From NCBI RefSeq assembly GCF_900129465.1, contig NZ_FSRA01000001.1:3412482-3476481 (forward strand): a stretch of DNA of 64,000 nt. The letters are read 5' to 3'. Both the position numbers and the translations under genes were made by a program. The DNA comes from Chitinophaga niabensis (lineage in GTDB: Bacteria > Bacteroidota > Bacteroidia > Chitinophagales > Chitinophagaceae). Positions 56,859-63,504 of this stretch are shown one piece after another (position 1 is the first letter of the stretch; every line of letters begins with the position of its first letter). The notes under the pieces are model-generated. The model saw only the letters and a program-made list of their open reading frames with translations. It was not told the DNA's origin and ran no database searches.

Positions 56859-57944
56859 TTAGTCGTTCATCACTTTATTCTGGCGATTGATAGATTCCAG
56901 GTGAACTGCATCAAAGTATTTCAATACGAAATCTTTGGTGAGGCCCAGCTTCTCTCCTGCCCTGATAGCGCGGTCCAGGATTTCGTTCCAGCGGTTAGTT
57001 TGCAGGATAGTGATGTTGTTATCTTTCTTATACTGACCGATGTTCTCAGCAATGTTCATACGGCGGCCCAGCAGCAACAGGATCTCATCGTCGATGCCAT
57101 TGATCTGGTTACGCAGTTTTTCCAGTGCGGTGTTGAAATCTTTATGATCAGTACGTTCGTGTCTCCAGGTAATATTATCCAGCAGTTCACCGAATTTCTC
57201 GGGTGTGATCTGTTGTTTGGCATCGCTCCATGCGTTATCAGGATCTACGTGAGTTTCCACCATCAGACCATCGTAATCAAGGTCGATCGCTTCCTGGGAA
57301 ACAGCCTGCAGGATATCGCGGCGGCCGCTGATATGGCTAGGATCGCAGATCATCGGTAATTCAGGATGACGGCGTTTCAGTTCAATAGCCAGGTGCCACA
57401 TAGGTGCATTACGGTAGTCTGTATTACCATAGCTGGAGAAACCGCGGTGGATAAGACCCACTTTTTCAATACCAGCTTTCTGGATACGTTCTACTGCTCC
57501 GATCCAGAGTTCCAGATCAGGGTTGATCGGGTTCTTGATCAATACAGGAATTTTAACGCCTCTCAGTGCATCTGCCACATCCTGTACGGAGAAAGGATTC
57601 ACGGTTGTACGTGCCCCGATCCACAGGATATCTACACCAAAGTGCAGGGCATCTTCCACTTGTTTAGCGGTAGCCACTTCAACGGTAGTAGGCATACCGG
57701 TGAGTTCTTTTGCTTTTTGCAACCAGGGCAAACCTTTAGGTCCGATACCTTCGAAAGAACCCGGGCGGGTACGTGGTTTCCATATGCCGGCGCGGAGTAC
57801 ATCCACTTTACCGGTTTTAGCAAGCGCCAGTGCAGTGGCTAATACCTGCTCTTCAGTTTCTGCAGAGCAGGGACCTGAGATGATCAGCGGCTTCTTGTCT
57901 GAAGCCGGGTCAGCGAATTTCGTTTTTGCTAAGATCTGTTCCAT
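56859..57944 (-). CDS. Bifunctional 3-deoxy-7-phosphoheptulonate synthase / chorismate mutase
   Basis: First enzyme of the shikimate pathway fused to the branch-point mutase. It is 361 aa. The N-terminal type I DAHP synthase (about 1-265) has SGPCSAETEEQ, RAGIWKPRTRPGSFEG, IGARTTVNPF and the metal-binding ICDPSHISGRRD. The C-terminal AroQ-type chorismate mutase (about 275-361) has LEKLRNQINGIDDEILLLLGRRM. The fusion order (synthase first) is known in Bacteroidota. It puts entry into and exit from chorismate in one protein. It is followed by aroB (19-base gap). Confidence 0.95.
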   Translation of the reverse strand: MEQILAKTKFADPASDKKPLIISGPCSAETEEQVLATALALAKTGKVDVLRAGIWKPRTRPGSFEGIGPKGLPWLQKAKELTGMPTTVEVATAKQVEDALHFGVDILWIGARTTVNPFSVQDVADALRGVKIPVLIKNPINPDLELWIGAVERIQKAGIEKVGLIHRGFSSYGNTDYRNAPMWHLAIELKRRHPELPMICDPSHISGRRDILQAVSQEAIDLDYDGLMVETHVDPDNAWSDAKQQITPEKFGELLDNITWRHERTDHKDFNTALEKLRNQINGIDDEILLLLGRRMNIAENIGQYKKDNNITILQTNRWNEILDRAIRAGEKLGLTKDFVLKYFDAVHLESINRQNKVMND

Positions 57945-57980
57945 TTTATTTGTGATGTGTTAAGTTGAAAATTTGCGTGT

Positions 57981-58823
57981 CTATTTTAATATCTTCCTTA
58001 TTTTATTACTCTTCTGGATCAGCTTGTAGAACGTATCATAATCCTCGTCCTGCAGCAACTGCTTCATCTGTTCCAGTTGTTTGATATGTTCTTCCAGAAC
58101 GTCCAGCACATTGTGGCGGTTGTGTTTGAAGATGGGCACCCACATATCCGGGGAGCTTTTTGCCAGCCGCACAGTGGATTCAAAACCACCGCTTGCCAGT
58201 TCAAAGATGCGTCCCTGCTCTTTTTCCTTTTTCAACACCGTTAATGCCAGTGCGAAAGAAGTGATGTGCGAGATGTGGGATACATATGCCGTATGCAGGT
58301 CATGCTCTTCCGCATTCATGTATACGATGCGCATGTTCAGCTGGTCTACCACTGTTTCTATCAGTTCCACCGCATCCTCATCGCTGTTCTTCACATCGCA
58401 GAGCACCATGGTCTTTTGCGCAAAGAGGTTGGGTATGGCAGCATCCGGACCAGAGTATTCCGTACCCGCCATCGGGTGGGCTGCCACAAAACGGCCTCTG
58501 TGCGGATGACCGGAAACGAGCTGCAATATTTGCTGTTTCGTAGAACCCACATCCATGATCACATGGGTTTTGTTTATTTTATCGAGGATGGAAGGCAGTG
58601 CTTTCAGCATAGCATCCACGGGGATGGCCAGGATGATGAGCTGGCTGCGGTTCATCGCGTCTTCTATATCCGAAGCTTCATCTATGATCTTTAATTCCTG
58701 CGCCCTTTTCAGGTTCGCTTCATTAAAATCCACGCCAATGATCCAGTTAGCTATGCCTTTCTCTTTTAAGCTCAACGCCAAAGACCCGCCTATTAAACCA
58801 ACACCTATTATAGTTGCGATCAT
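57981..58823 (-). CDS. tyrA: Prephenate dehydrogenase
   Basis: NAD(P)-dependent oxidative decarboxylation of prephenate to 4-hydroxyphenylpyruvate, for tyrosine. It is 280 aa. The Rossmann start TIIGVGLIGGSLALSLKEKG, the catalytic-His region HPMAGTEYSGPDAAIPNLF and SHISHITSFALAL match the family. The ATG overlaps the stop of the aminotransferase gene as ATGA. No ACT domain follows, so direct Tyr feedback may be absent. Confidence 0.94.
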   Translation of the reverse strand: MIATIIGVGLIGGSLALSLKEKGIANWIIGVDFNEANLKRAQELKIIDEASDIEDAMNRSQLIILAIPVDAMLKALPSILDKINKTHVIMDVGSTKQQILQLVSGHPHRGRFVAAHPMAGTEYSGPDAAIPNLFAQKTMVLCDVKNSDEDAVELIETVVDQLNMRIVYMNAEEHDLHTAYVSHISHITSFALALTVLKKEKEQGRIFELASGGFESTVRLAKSSPDMWVPIFKHNRHNVLDVLEEHIKQLEQMKQLLQDEDYDTFYKLIQKSNKIRKILK

Positions 58824-60004
58824 ATTTTAGCAGTTTGGGGTTCCCGTATAGTTTGTTTTACACGTTCAATGGCTTCGGCAAATACCTGTTCATCCCTGCA
58901 GAGGCTTACTCTTATATAGCCATTGCCGTTAGCGCCGAAGATACCGCCGGGGGTAATGAATACATGTGCTTTCTGCAGTACTTCATCACTTACGGCAAAA
59001 CCATCTTTGTAACCGGCAGGGATCTTTGCCCATACGAACATACCTACCTGTGCAGGATCGAAGCTGGCCCCCAGGAGGTTCAGCAGTTCAAATACCTTTT
59101 TGCGGCGGCCGCTATAGATGGTATTTAAATCAGCATACCATTCAGGGCCTAATTCCAATGCGGCCACAGCAGCCATCTGTACAGGCTGGAACATACCGGA
59201 GTCCATATTGCTTTTAAAGCGCAATACTTCATTCAGGATCTCCGCCTTCCCCACCAGCATGCCTATACGCCAACCGGCCATATTGCCGCTTTTGCTGAGG
59301 GAGTTCAGTTCCAGTGCTACATCCATGGCACCCGGTGTAGCCATGAGGCTGGCGGGTTTATCGTTCAGGATGAAGCTGTATGGATTATCGTGGCAAAGCA
59401 GGATGTTATGTTTTTTTGCAAAAGCTACCAATGCAGTGAAAGTACCTTCCCTGGCTTCTGCGCCGGTAGGCATGTGCGGGTAGTTCACCCACATCAGTTT
59501 CACTTTACTGAGGTCCCGTGCTTCCAGTGCTGCGAGGTCCGGCTGCCAGTTATTCTTATCTTCCAAAGCATAGGTAACCGGCGTAGCGCCACTCAATTGA
59601 ACTGCGGAACGGTAGGTGGGATATCCGGGATCTGGGATCAGGGCTTCATCTCCTTCCTGCAGAAAGGTCATACAGATATGCATGATACCTTCTTTGGAAC
59701 CGATCAGTGGTAATACCTCAGTATCCGGGTTGAGGGGAACGTTGTAGAACCTGCCGTACCAGTTAGCCATGGCCTGCCTTAATGCCGGGATACCTTTATA
59801 TCCCTGGTAAGCATGCGTGTTAGGTTTAGCGGCATGCTCATTCAGAGCGGCTACCACAGACGGATGCGGCGGAAGATCAGGACTTCCGATACCAAGGTTG
59901 ATCACGTTGGCCCCCGCTTTATTCATCTCATCGATCTCGCGGAGCTTCCGTGAAAAGTAGTATTCCTCGGTGTGTTGCAATCTTTTAGCTACGGATGGTT
60001 GCAT
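58820..60004 (-). CDS. Class I/II PLP aminotransferase, probable aromatic aminotransferase
   Basis: PLP-dependent aminotransferase of 394 aa. It shows NLGIGSPDLPPHPSVV, the PLP Lys in LNSLSKSGNMAGWRIGMLVG, and a C-terminal GYIRVSLCRDEQ Arg for carboxylate binding. The sequence resembles aspartate/LL-DAP aminotransferases. Location between pheA and tyrA suggests that it makes Phe and Tyr from the keto acids (inference). It starts 16 bases after the pheA stop. Confidence 0.9.
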   Translation of the reverse strand: MQPSVAKRLQHTEEYYFSRKLREIDEMNKAGANVINLGIGSPDLPPHPSVVAALNEHAAKPNTHAYQGYKGIPALRQAMANWYGRFYNVPLNPDTEVLPLIGSKEGIMHICMTFLQEGDEALIPDPGYPTYRSAVQLSGATPVTYALEDKNNWQPDLAALEARDLSKVKLMWVNYPHMPTGAEAREGTFTALVAFAKKHNILLCHDNPYSFILNDKPASLMATPGAMDVALELNSLSKSGNMAGWRIGMLVGKAEILNEVLRFKSNMDSGMFQPVQMAAVAALELGPEWYADLNTIYSGRRKKVFELLNLLGASFDPAQVGMFVWAKIPAGYKDGFAVSDEVLQKAHVFITPGGIFGANGNGYIRVSLCRDEQVFAEAIERVKQTIREPQTAKI

Positions 60005-60020
60005 TGATTTTTAATTATAT

Positions 60021-60848
60021 CTAGGCGTGCGTGTTACCTTTTTTGTAAATGCCCAACACCTTGAGGTGTTCTGTGAGCGGTGTGATCTCTTTGAGCGCCT
60101 GGTTAAAGTGTTCCAGTGAATCAAATTCCATGTCTGCATGAAAATAATAATTCCACTCTTTAGCCGGTATAGGAAAACTCTGGATCTTGCTCAGATTGAT
60201 ACCTTCAGCCGCTACTCTTGCCAGCACCTTTGCAAGACTTCCCCGCTCGTGAGAAGTTTGGAAATATACGGAAGATTTGTTTGCATCCGCAGGTGCTTCT
60301 ACCCCATCTTTTGAAATGGCCAGGAAGCGGGTATAGTTATTCTTAGCCGTATGGATATTTGGTGCAATGATATCCAGCTCAAAGATCTCAGCAGCCAGTT
60401 TACCTGCAATAGCGGCGGTAGCCTTCAGTTTCTTCTGGCGTACATGTTTTGCGCTCAGCGCGGTATCTTCTGTTTCCACCAGTTTAATGTGGGGGTATTT
60501 TTCCAGGAAGTCCGTGCATTGCAGCAAAGCCATCGGATGCGAATGTACTTCTTTCACGTCATCGATCGTTTGGCCGGGCAAAACCATCAGGTGCTGATTG
60601 ATCTGCAGGTATACCTCTCCTACTATATGGAGGCCGGAGTTCTTCAGCAGGCTGTAATTGGGAAGGATGCTGCCGGCGATGGAATTTTCAATGGCCATCA
60701 GCCCTGCGTCCACCACGTTTCCCTGCTTCACTTTCCGTACCAGTTCGGAAAAGGAGCTGCAAGCTTCAATAGAGATCTGTTTACCGAAATAATTCCTTGC
60801 GGCAACCTGGTGAAAACTTCCTTCAAAACCCTGAATAGCTATGTGCAT
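60021..60848 (-). CDS. pheA: Prephenate dehydratase with ACT domain
   Basis: Converts prephenate to phenylpyruvate. It is 275 aa. The catalytic domain shows AIQGFEGSFHQVAARNYF, MAIENSIAGSI and NNYTRFLAIS (the TRF motif). The ACT domain (about 190-270) shows ERGSLAKVLARVAAEGINLSKIQSFPIP. The classical ESRP Phe-binding motif is replaced by QSFP. It is first in the operon, downstream of two attenuators; the ATG at 60848 is 23 bases after the second terminator T-run, so only read-through transcripts encode it. Confidence 0.95.
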   Translation of the reverse strand: MHIAIQGFEGSFHQVAARNYFGKQISIEACSSFSELVRKVKQGNVVDAGLMAIENSIAGSILPNYSLLKNSGLHIVGEVYLQINQHLMVLPGQTIDDVKEVHSHPMALLQCTDFLEKYPHIKLVETEDTALSAKHVRQKKLKATAAIAGKLAAEIFELDIIAPNIHTAKNNYTRFLAISKDGVEAPADANKSSVYFQTSHERGSLAKVLARVAAEGINLSKIQSFPIPAKEWNYYFHADMEFDSLEHFNQALKEITPLTEHLKVLGIYKKGNTHA

Positions 60849-60870
60849 AAAATTGTGTTCGTATTTGAAT

Positions 60871-60901
60871 AAAAAAGGGGCCCCCTGAGCAGGGCCCCTT
60901 T
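60871..60901 (-). terminator. Attenuator terminator 2, upstream of pheA
   Basis: On the minus strand a perfect ten-pair stem AAAGGGGCCC/GGGCCCCTTT with loop TGCTCAGG, continuing as six T residues. The 5' arm plus loop (60901-60888) can instead pair over 14 bases, one G-U, with 60946-60933 inside leader ORF 2. That pairing is an antiterminator that excludes this stem. Confidence 0.92.
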
Positions 60902-60927
60902 ATTTGTACGTTTATGATAAACTGTTA

Positions 60928-61002
60928 TTACAAAAGAGGCCCTGCTTCTTCTCCGTAAAAGAAAAAGTAAAAGAAATACAGGCTAAAGCTCTTTTGTGAC
61001 AT
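60928..61002 (-). CDS. Aromatic leader peptide 2 (24 aa, Phe/Tyr-rich)
   Basis: Small reading frame starting ATG at 61002 and ending TAA at 60928. Residues 9-16 are YFFYFFFY; in total there are six Phe and three Tyr and no Trp. An in-frame stop lies five codons upstream, so the ORF is closed. The last codons (Glu-Glu-Ala-Gly-Pro-Leu-Leu) encode the segment that forms the antiterminator. A ribosome stalled at the Phe/Tyr run leaves that segment free; one that reaches the stop covers it and lets the terminator form. Mechanism inferred from pheA/trp attenuation. Confidence 0.88.
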   Translation of the reverse strand: MSQKSFSLYFFYFFFYGEEAGPLL

Positions 61003-61030
61003 ATAATCGATCGTTTATCAGGTTTCATTG

Positions 61031-61064
61031 TAAAAAGAAAGGCCTCCTTTAGCAGGAGGCCCTT
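61031..61064 (-). terminator. Attenuator terminator 1
   Basis: On the minus strand an 11-pair stem AAGGGCCTCCT/AGGAGGCCTTT (one G-U) with loop GCTAA, then CTTTTTA. The arm GGGCCTCCTG (61062-61053) can alternatively pair with TAGGAGGTTC (61109-61100), which begins at the stop codon of leader ORF 1 (ten pairs, three of them G-U). Confidence 0.88.
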
Positions 61065-61106
61065 TTGTTAGTTTATATTTTTTAGCGTTACTAGCAAACG
61101 AACCTC

Positions 61107-61166
61107 CTATTCCTGGTACCAGAAAAAGTAAAAACCATAAAAGTAACCGAAGGTGCGTTGTTGCAT
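61107..61166 (-). CDS. Aromatic leader peptide 1 (19 aa, Phe/Tyr/Trp)
   Basis: Small reading frame, ATG 61166 to TAG 61107, coding for MQQRTFGYFYGFYFFWYQE. Ten of 19 residues are aromatic (five Phe, four Tyr, one Trp). An in-frame TAA four codons upstream closes it. It begins about 28 bases after the promoter -7 element and is followed by terminator 1. The composition makes it a sensor of all three aromatic aminoacyl-tRNAs. Confidence 0.9.
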   Translation of the reverse strand: MQQRTFGYFYGFYFFWYQE

Positions 61167-61193
61167 TGCTGTTTATTTGCTTGTTTGATTGTA

Positions 61194-61224
61194 CAAAAGT
61201 AATTCAGGATTTCAATTTCTCAAA
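61194..61224 (-). promoter_or_regulatory. Promoter of the aromatic amino acid operon
   Basis: On the minus strand TTTG (61224-61221), a 19-base spacer, and TACTTTTG (61201-61194), a full match to the Bacteroidota TTTG/TAnnTTTG promoter. It would start RNA near 61187, so both leader peptides and both terminators are in the 5' leader of about 340 bases before pheA. Confidence 0.82.
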
Positions 61225-61364
61225 CAGGGAGCGTAAAATATACATACTGTCTAATAATTCAGTGTTTTCCATGGAAATTATCTAAAAACCTTCTTAAAAT
61301 GATCTTATCCGAATAGTAAAAGGGCTTTTTCCCTGCTATAGCAAGTATTTATAAGATGTGTTTA
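61225..61364. other. Noncoding stretch between the aromatic promoter and the lipoprotein terminator
   Basis: AT-rich DNA with no convincing reading frame, RNA gene or repeat. Together with the attenuator leader it makes the long gap between pheA and the lipoprotein gene. Confidence 0.5.
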
Positions 61365-61398
61365 AAATAAAAAAGTCCCGCACTTTATGGTGCGGGAC
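61365..61398 (-). terminator. Intrinsic terminator of the small lipoprotein gene
   Basis: On the minus strand a nine-pair stem GTCCCGCAC/GTGCGGGAC with a six-base loop and a T-rich tail (TTTTTTATTTT). Confidence 0.88.
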
Positions 61399-61431
61399 CG
61401 GATTAATATCCTTTATATTGCTTGCCGATAA

Positions 61432-61644
61432 TTAGTGTTTAACAGCAGAATCAATCTTTTGAGCAGCAGAGTCAATTACTTGAGCAGCTGAATCAATAGT
61501 TTGAGCAGCAGAAGAATCTACTGGAGGTACTGCGTTGATAGCGCTATCTAAAGAAGCAGAATCACCTTTGTTTTCAGTGCCAGCGTTGTTACAAGCAGCT
61601 ACGAACAGACCCAGAGCGAGAGCTAAGAAACCGATTTTTTTCAT
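61432..61644 (-). CDS. Small lipoprotein with AAQxIDS heptad repeats
   Basis: Lipoprotein of 70 aa. It has a signal peptide, lipobox LFVAAC (Cys about residue 18), then an Asn/Ser/Asp-rich stretch and three near-identical seven-residue repeats AAQTIDS, AAQVIDS, AAQKIDS before SAVKH. The repeats have a 21-base DNA period and predict a short amphipathic helix or coiled coil, reminiscent of Lpp-like or envelope spacer lipoproteins. Function unknown. Own terminator; single gene divergent from the sigma factor gene. Confidence 0.85.
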   Translation of the reverse strand: MKKIGFLALALGLFVAACNNAGTENKGDSASLDSAINAVPPVDSSAAQTIDSAAQVIDSAAQKIDSAVKH

Positions 61645-61780
61645 GACTAGTGTTTTTTTAAGGTTTTTTTGAAATGAGATTTACAGTTTATACCGGAAAG
61701 AGATAAAAGGTAACCCGTTCTTTAAAAAAATATTTTTTCGGTACTTTGGGTTACTAAAAGGTCGTTAATCGTATTAATAA

Positions 61781-62347
61781 GTGAATAATCTTTTGAACAT
61801 AGAACGGGATCAGGAATTGCTGCAAGGGCTCGCCATGAATGACGACAAGTCGCTGGAAACCATCTATTTAGATAATTTCCCCATGGTAGCTAAAATGATC
61901 TTGCAGAATAACGGATCAGAGGACGACGCCAAGGATATCTTCCAGGAAGCGATGATTGTGTTATATGAAAAGGTGCAGGAGGGGAATTTCATCCTTTCTT
62001 CCCGCTTAAAAACTTTCCTGTATGCTGTTTGCCGCCGCTTATGGCTCAAAAAGTTACAGGGAAACGCTTTAAACGGGCCTATTTATGAGGAATTGGAAGA
62101 AACTACTCCCGCAGAGGAGACCCTGGAAGCGCAGGAAGAGAAAGACCTCCTTTTTAGCAAGATGGAAGCATCTATGGAAAAGATAGGGGAACCTTGCAAA
62201 ACCATCCTCGAAGATTATTACATCCATCGTAAGAGCATGCTGGAAATTGCGGACCGCTTCGGTTATACCAATGCGGAAAATGCCAAAAACCAGAAATATA
62301 AATGCCTGATGCGCCTGAAGAAATTATTCTTTGCTCAAAATAAATAA
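61781..62347 (+). CDS. ECF-type sigma factor
   Basis: Sigma-70 family protein of 188 aa starting at a GTG. Region 2 is GSEDDAKDIFQEAMIVLYEKV and SSRLKTFLYAVCRRLWLKKL; region 4 is SMLEIADRFGYTNAENAKNQKYKCLMRLKKLF. The form resembles sigma factors of Bacteroidota that occur next to membrane anti-sigma proteins. The next gene, 18 bases on, encodes a membrane protein with an anti-sigma-like N-terminus and a periplasmic protease, probably its regulator. Confidence 0.9.
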   Translation: MNNLLNIERDQELLQGLAMNDDKSLETIYLDNFPMVAKMILQNNGSEDDAKDIFQEAMIVLYEKVQEGNFILSSRLKTFLYAVCRRLWLKKLQGNALNGPIYEELEETTPAEETLEAQEEKDLLFSKMEASMEKIGEPCKTILEDYYIHRKSMLEIADRFGYTNAENAKNQKYKCLMRLKKLFFAQNK

Positions 62348-62365
62348 AAGGCCCCAGGGGCTACT

Positions 62366-63442
62366 GTGATGAACGATATACATCTCATACAAGAAATAGA
62401 GCGCTATCTGGATGGCGAAATGAGCACCCCCGAAAGGGAGGCGTTCGACGTCCTCCGTCGTAGCGATTCCAATATAGACCGGCAGGTGACCGAACATCAA
62501 CTGCTGTTACAACAGTTCAGGGCCAATGGCCAGCGGAAAGCCCTCCTTCGTAAGATGGAAGCTATTCACGCCCAAATGCCTGCCATTCCGGTTGCACAGC
62601 CGGCAACACCTGTTGTTAAAATGCGCAGCAAGCGCACCTGGCTCAACCTGGCTGCCGCAGCCTGCATTGCCCTCCTCACTTCCCTTGGTACTATTGCTGT
62701 TATGCAAAAAGCCGCCAAGAACTCCTCTACTGCCCAGTATGAAGATGTAAGAAGGGTATTGAACAATATCCAGCGTTCCCAGAATGCCCTCAACCGCGAT
62801 ATCAATATTATTAAGAAGGCTCCTCTTAACCCGGGTACTTATGGCGGCACCTGCTTTGCCATCTCCCGGAACGGCTATATGGTTACCAATTATCATGTAA
62901 TTGCCGGAGCGGACTCCATTTATATACAGAATAATAAAGGCGAAGCATTCAAAGCTGTCAGCGTATTCGAAGATGTATCCAGCGATCTGGCCGTTCTCCG
63001 TATTGCTGATTCCGGCTTCCGTTCACCTTCTTTACCTTACTCCCTGAAACAACAACCTATCCGCCCCGGGGAAGAAGTATTCACCATGGGTTTCCCACGG
63101 GACGAGATCGTTTACGGAAAGGGATATATCAGCGCACAAACCGGTTTTAACGGAGATACCCTGGCCTACCAGGTATCTATCCAGGTAAATCCGGGCAACA
63201 GCGGTGCTCCCCTGTTGGATAATAATGGAGAAGTGATCGGTATCATTACAGGTAAACAATCTACGTCAGACGGTATTGCCTTTGCAGTTAAATCAGGTCA
63301 CCTGAAACGTTTACTGGATGAATTACCGAAAGAGCGGTTCTCCCGTAAAGATCTGAAAGGGAATCAGCTGAACGGCCTCAACCGTGTAGAGCAGTTGAAA
63401 AAACTGGAAGAGTTTGTGTATATGGTGAAGGTGTATAACTAA
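62366..63442 (+). CDS. Membrane-anchored trypsin-like (Deg-type) serine protease with anti-sigma-like N-terminus
   Basis: Protein of 358 aa. Residues 1-85 resemble cytoplasmic anti-sigma domains (IHLIQEIERYLDGEMSTPEREAF), without the usual zinc-finger Cys. One membrane helix is at about 90-112 (WLNLAAAACIALLTSLGTIAVM). A periplasmic S1C-like protease domain (about 155-325) has the triad His in VTNYHVIAG, Asp in SSDLAVLRIAD and Ser in NPGNSGAP. No PDZ domain is seen. It lies 18 bases after the sigma gene, so the pair likely acts as a sigma/anti-sigma unit with a built-in sensor or effector protease. Confidence 0.87.
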   Translation: MMNDIHLIQEIERYLDGEMSTPEREAFDVLRRSDSNIDRQVTEHQLLLQQFRANGQRKALLRKMEAIHAQMPAIPVAQPATPVVKMRSKRTWLNLAAAACIALLTSLGTIAVMQKAAKNSSTAQYEDVRRVLNNIQRSQNALNRDINIIKKAPLNPGTYGGTCFAISRNGYMVTNYHVIAGADSIYIQNNKGEAFKAVSVFEDVSSDLAVLRIADSGFRSPSLPYSLKQQPIRPGEEVFTMGFPRDEIVYGKGYISAQTGFNGDTLAYQVSIQVNPGNSGAPLLDNNGEVIGIITGKQSTSDGIAFAVKSGHLKRLLDELPKERFSRKDLKGNQLNGLNRVEQLKKLEEFVYMVKVYN

Positions 63443-63466
63443 GCGAATTAGAAATGAAAAATAGAA

Positions 63467-63501
63467 GGAAGAGCTGGAGTGATCCGGCTCTTCCTTTTTT
63501 T
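63467..63501. terminator. Terminator between the protease gene and the convergent partial gene
   Basis: Twelve-pair stem GGAAGAGCTGGA/TCCGGCTCTTCC (one T-G) with a GTGA loop and seven T on the plus strand. A weaker T-rich tail exists on the minus strand. Confidence 0.87.
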
Positions 63502-63504
63502 ATC

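Noticed and set aside
61080..61106. AGGAGG after leader ORF 1 read as a Shine-Dalgarno site for another short ORF
   Set aside because: No ATG follows at useful spacing, and genes here do not rely on such sites; the segment is better explained as the antiterminator strand.
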